A stretch of 18,725 bases of DNA. It comes from CAXYVC01 sp964292295. GTDB lineage: Bacteria; Acidobacteriota; Holophagae; Holophagales; Holophagaceae. The notes under the pieces are model-generated. The model had not been told where the DNA came from, made no database searches, and saw only the letters and a program-made list of their open reading frames with translations. Below, in pieces: positions 17,605 to 18,725 of this stretch (its first letter is position 1; each line of letters begins with the position of its first letter). The position numbers were made by a program, and so were the translations under genes. The DNA is taken from positions 1 to 18,725 of the forward strand of contig CAXYVC010000044.1 of NCBI GenBank assembly GCA_964292295.1, given 5' to 3'.

Positions 17605-17625
17605 ACCTCTGGGGGGCGGTGCCAA
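17597..17625 (-). promoter_or_regulatory. Sigma70-type promoter of hutH
   Basis: On the minus strand TTGGCA (17625-17620) and TATATA (17602-17597) are exactly 17 bases apart, giving five of six and four of six consensus matches. The start site would fall near 17590, leaving a leader of about 25 bases with the GAGG ribosome site. The AT-rich -10 stands out in otherwise very GC-rich DNA. Confidence 0.7.
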
Positions 17626-17645
17626 CCCGAAAGGCCGGGCCGCCT

Positions 17646-18092
17646 TCAGCGCGCCCAGTCCAGACTGTCCCGCTTGGCCTCCCAGTGGGCGCCCAGGTCC
17701 AGGGCGAGGGCCCGTTCGCAGAGCTCCAGCGCGCCGTGGAAGTCGCCCTGCTCGCTGCGGGCCTGCACGCCCCGCTCCAGCGCGGTGGTCGCCTCCAGGG
17801 CCGCGCGGAAACCGTGGCCGAGGGCCTCTTCCATGGCCTCCAGGTTCGACAGGAAGCCCTGCAGGGCCTCCTCCACGCCCTCCCAGTCCTGGAGCTGGGC
17901 CCGCGCCTCCGCGAGCAGGTCGAAGGCCACCGCCTTCACGCCGTTCGGAAGGTTCTGCTGGCCCTCCATCGTGCGCAGCAGGTATTTCTGCGCCGCCGCG
18001 GGCCCGCTGAAGGCCGCCTCCCGGTGGCCGGATAGCAGGTCCTCCATGACCTCCTTCACGGACTTGCGGACGGGTTCAATGCGCTTGGCCAT
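17646..18092 (-). CDS. Small TPR-like protein of unknown function
   Basis: I do not recognise a named family. The 148-residue product is helical, soluble and lacks a signal peptide. Two segments look like degenerate tetratricopeptide helix pairs: ARAQLQDWEGVEEALQGFL near 63-81 and EQGDFHGALELCERALALD near 114-132. This suggests a protein-binding adaptor; no catalytic residues are apparent. The ATG at 18092 lies inside the end of the upstream gene (17-base overlap), so the two are probably co-transcribed and coupled. The ribosome site (CGGATCC) is weak, consistent with coupling. A short arm pair AAGGC/GCCTT just after its stop could act as a weak terminator before the hutH promoter. Confidence 0.7.
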   Translation of the reverse strand: MAKRIEPVRKSVKEVMEDLLSGHREAAFSGPAAAQKYLLRTMEGQQNLPNGVKAVAFDLLAEARAQLQDWEGVEEALQGFLSNLEAMEEALGHGFRAALEATTALERGVQARSEQGDFHGALELCERALALDLGAHWEAKRDSLDWAR

Positions 18093-18725
18093 GGGATCCG
18101 TTCAAAAGGGGGGCGAGGGCCGGAATGGATGGGCTTGAAGCTCGGTAGCGCGGGGGGCGTCCGATGGCGGCAAGATACGCGTCCCAGGTGTCGGCAAAGA
18201 TGCGCCATGCGCCGGCATCCCGGCGCATGATGGCGAGGGCCGCCCATTCGTTGGCTAGGAGTAGGCCATCGGCGTCCATGCAGAAACGGAGCAGTAGGGC
18301 CGCCGCGCGGCGGAATTCTGATGGATCCTTGAGGCGATCCTCCTGGTAGAGCGCCAGCAGGATCTCGGGGACCCTCCTTCCGGGCGTTTCTCCCGCCTCG
18401 CAGCGGGCAAGGGCAACCTGGACCTCCTTCGATCGGAGATCCTTCCACACGGGGCTGCCCTTCTGAAGGTCCAGGGCCTGCATGACGCGCGCTTGACTGT
18501 CTGCGGAAGTCCGGGCTTTGTTTTCGATGGGTGGCAGGAAGACGTCCAAGCGAAAGGCATCCGTCACGGTCCAGGGGCCCGGGGCCTGGAGGGGGGGCAG
18601 GGGTAGACCGTTGGAACCGAGCTGGGACCCGAAGCGCTGAGGCTGGCCGATGTGAAGGAGGAGGCGGTCCTCCGCCAGCATGGGCATATTCCCGTAGGAG
18701 GCCCCGTGGAAACAGGCCAGCAGGG
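18076..18725 (-). CDS. Unrecognised protein, 5' end outside the window
   Basis: The frame is open from the right edge to TGA 18078-18076, with 215 residues visible. An internal ATG at 18687 could be read as a start, but the twelve residues before it (LLACFHGASYGN) read as normal protein and no ribosome site is seen, so the true start is probably beyond the edge. I do not recognise a family. The middle (about 90-190 of the visible part) is helical, with ALLLRFCMDADGLLLANEWAAL and a Trp/Tyr-rich segment after it. No membrane segment or catalytic motif stands out. A/T at third codon positions is more frequent than in the neighbours (TTT, TTG, AAA, GAA), hinting at weaker codon selection or a different origin. 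It overlaps the TPR-like gene by 17 bases. Confidence 0.65.
   Translation of the reverse strand, partial: LLACFHGASYGNMPMLAEDRLLLHIGQPQRFGSQLGSNGLPLPPLQAPGPWTVTDAFRLDVFLPPIENKARTSADSQARVMQALDLQKGSPVWKDLRSKEVQVALARCEAGETPGRRVPEILLALYQEDRLKDPSEFRRAAALLLRFCMDADGLLLANEWAALAIMRRDAGAWRIFADTWDAYLAAIGRPPRYRASSPSIPALAPLLNGSHGQAH

Noticed and set aside
18076..18687. ATG at 18687 as the start of the right-edge gene
   Set aside because: The frame stays open to the edge with normal-looking protein upstream, and no ribosome site precedes the ATG. A start outside the window is more likely.

Overview
The window is strongly GC-rich (by eye around 70% GC, with G/C at most third positions) and tightly packed. 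All genes but one lie on the minus strand. Housekeeping genes (cinA, plsY, a gpsA fragment, family I pyrophosphatase, hutH, an EF-G paralogue) sit beside two sensor kinases and two large HEAT-repeat proteins. This looks like the chromosome of a free-living, signalling-rich Gram-negative-type bacterium such as an Acidobacteriota (Holophagae-like) or a deltaproteobacterial/myxobacterial lineage. The assignment rests on gene style only, so it is tentative. I saw no tRNA, rRNA, insertion sequence, phage gene or CRISPR array, and no stretch over 300 bases lacks a gene.

Layout from left to right. (1) Positions 1-2171 (minus): cinA > plsY > gpsA > unknown ORF, every junction overlapping by 4-8 bases. 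The gpsA frame stops after 49 codons, which is abnormal. (2) 2260-4296: an EF-G-like GTPase closed by a clear intrinsic terminator. (3) 4432-11419: an apparent five-gene run, HD-domain hydrolase > HEAT protein A > soluble histidine kinase > HEAT protein B > ppa. The first three genes are joined by ATGA/GTGA overlaps. A 42-base inverted repeat follows ppa. (4) 11538-12317 (plus): the only plus-strand gene, a protein with two tandem cyclic-nucleotide-binding folds and no DNA-binding domain, divergent from the HD operon. (5) 12304-13428: membrane-anchored metallophosphoesterase, overlapping the previous gene tail to tail. (6) 13460-16015: membrane hybrid histidine kinase with a 5TM-LYT-like sensor, PAS domains and a C-terminal receiver. 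(7) 16083-17564: hutH behind a sigma70-type promoter whose -10 lies inside a perfect TGTA-N2-TACA palindrome, a probable HutC operator. (8) 17646-18725: a small TPR-like protein and an unrecognised protein running off the right edge.

The most interesting candidate system is the divergent locus at 4988-12317: HD hydrolase, two paralogous HEAT proteins with a shared N-terminal domain, a cytoplasmic kinase with no response regulator nearby, and a double cNMP-binding protein. The linkage suggests a cytoplasmic signalling complex, perhaps sensing a nucleotide. That role is inference; only gene order, coupling and domain motifs are seen directly.
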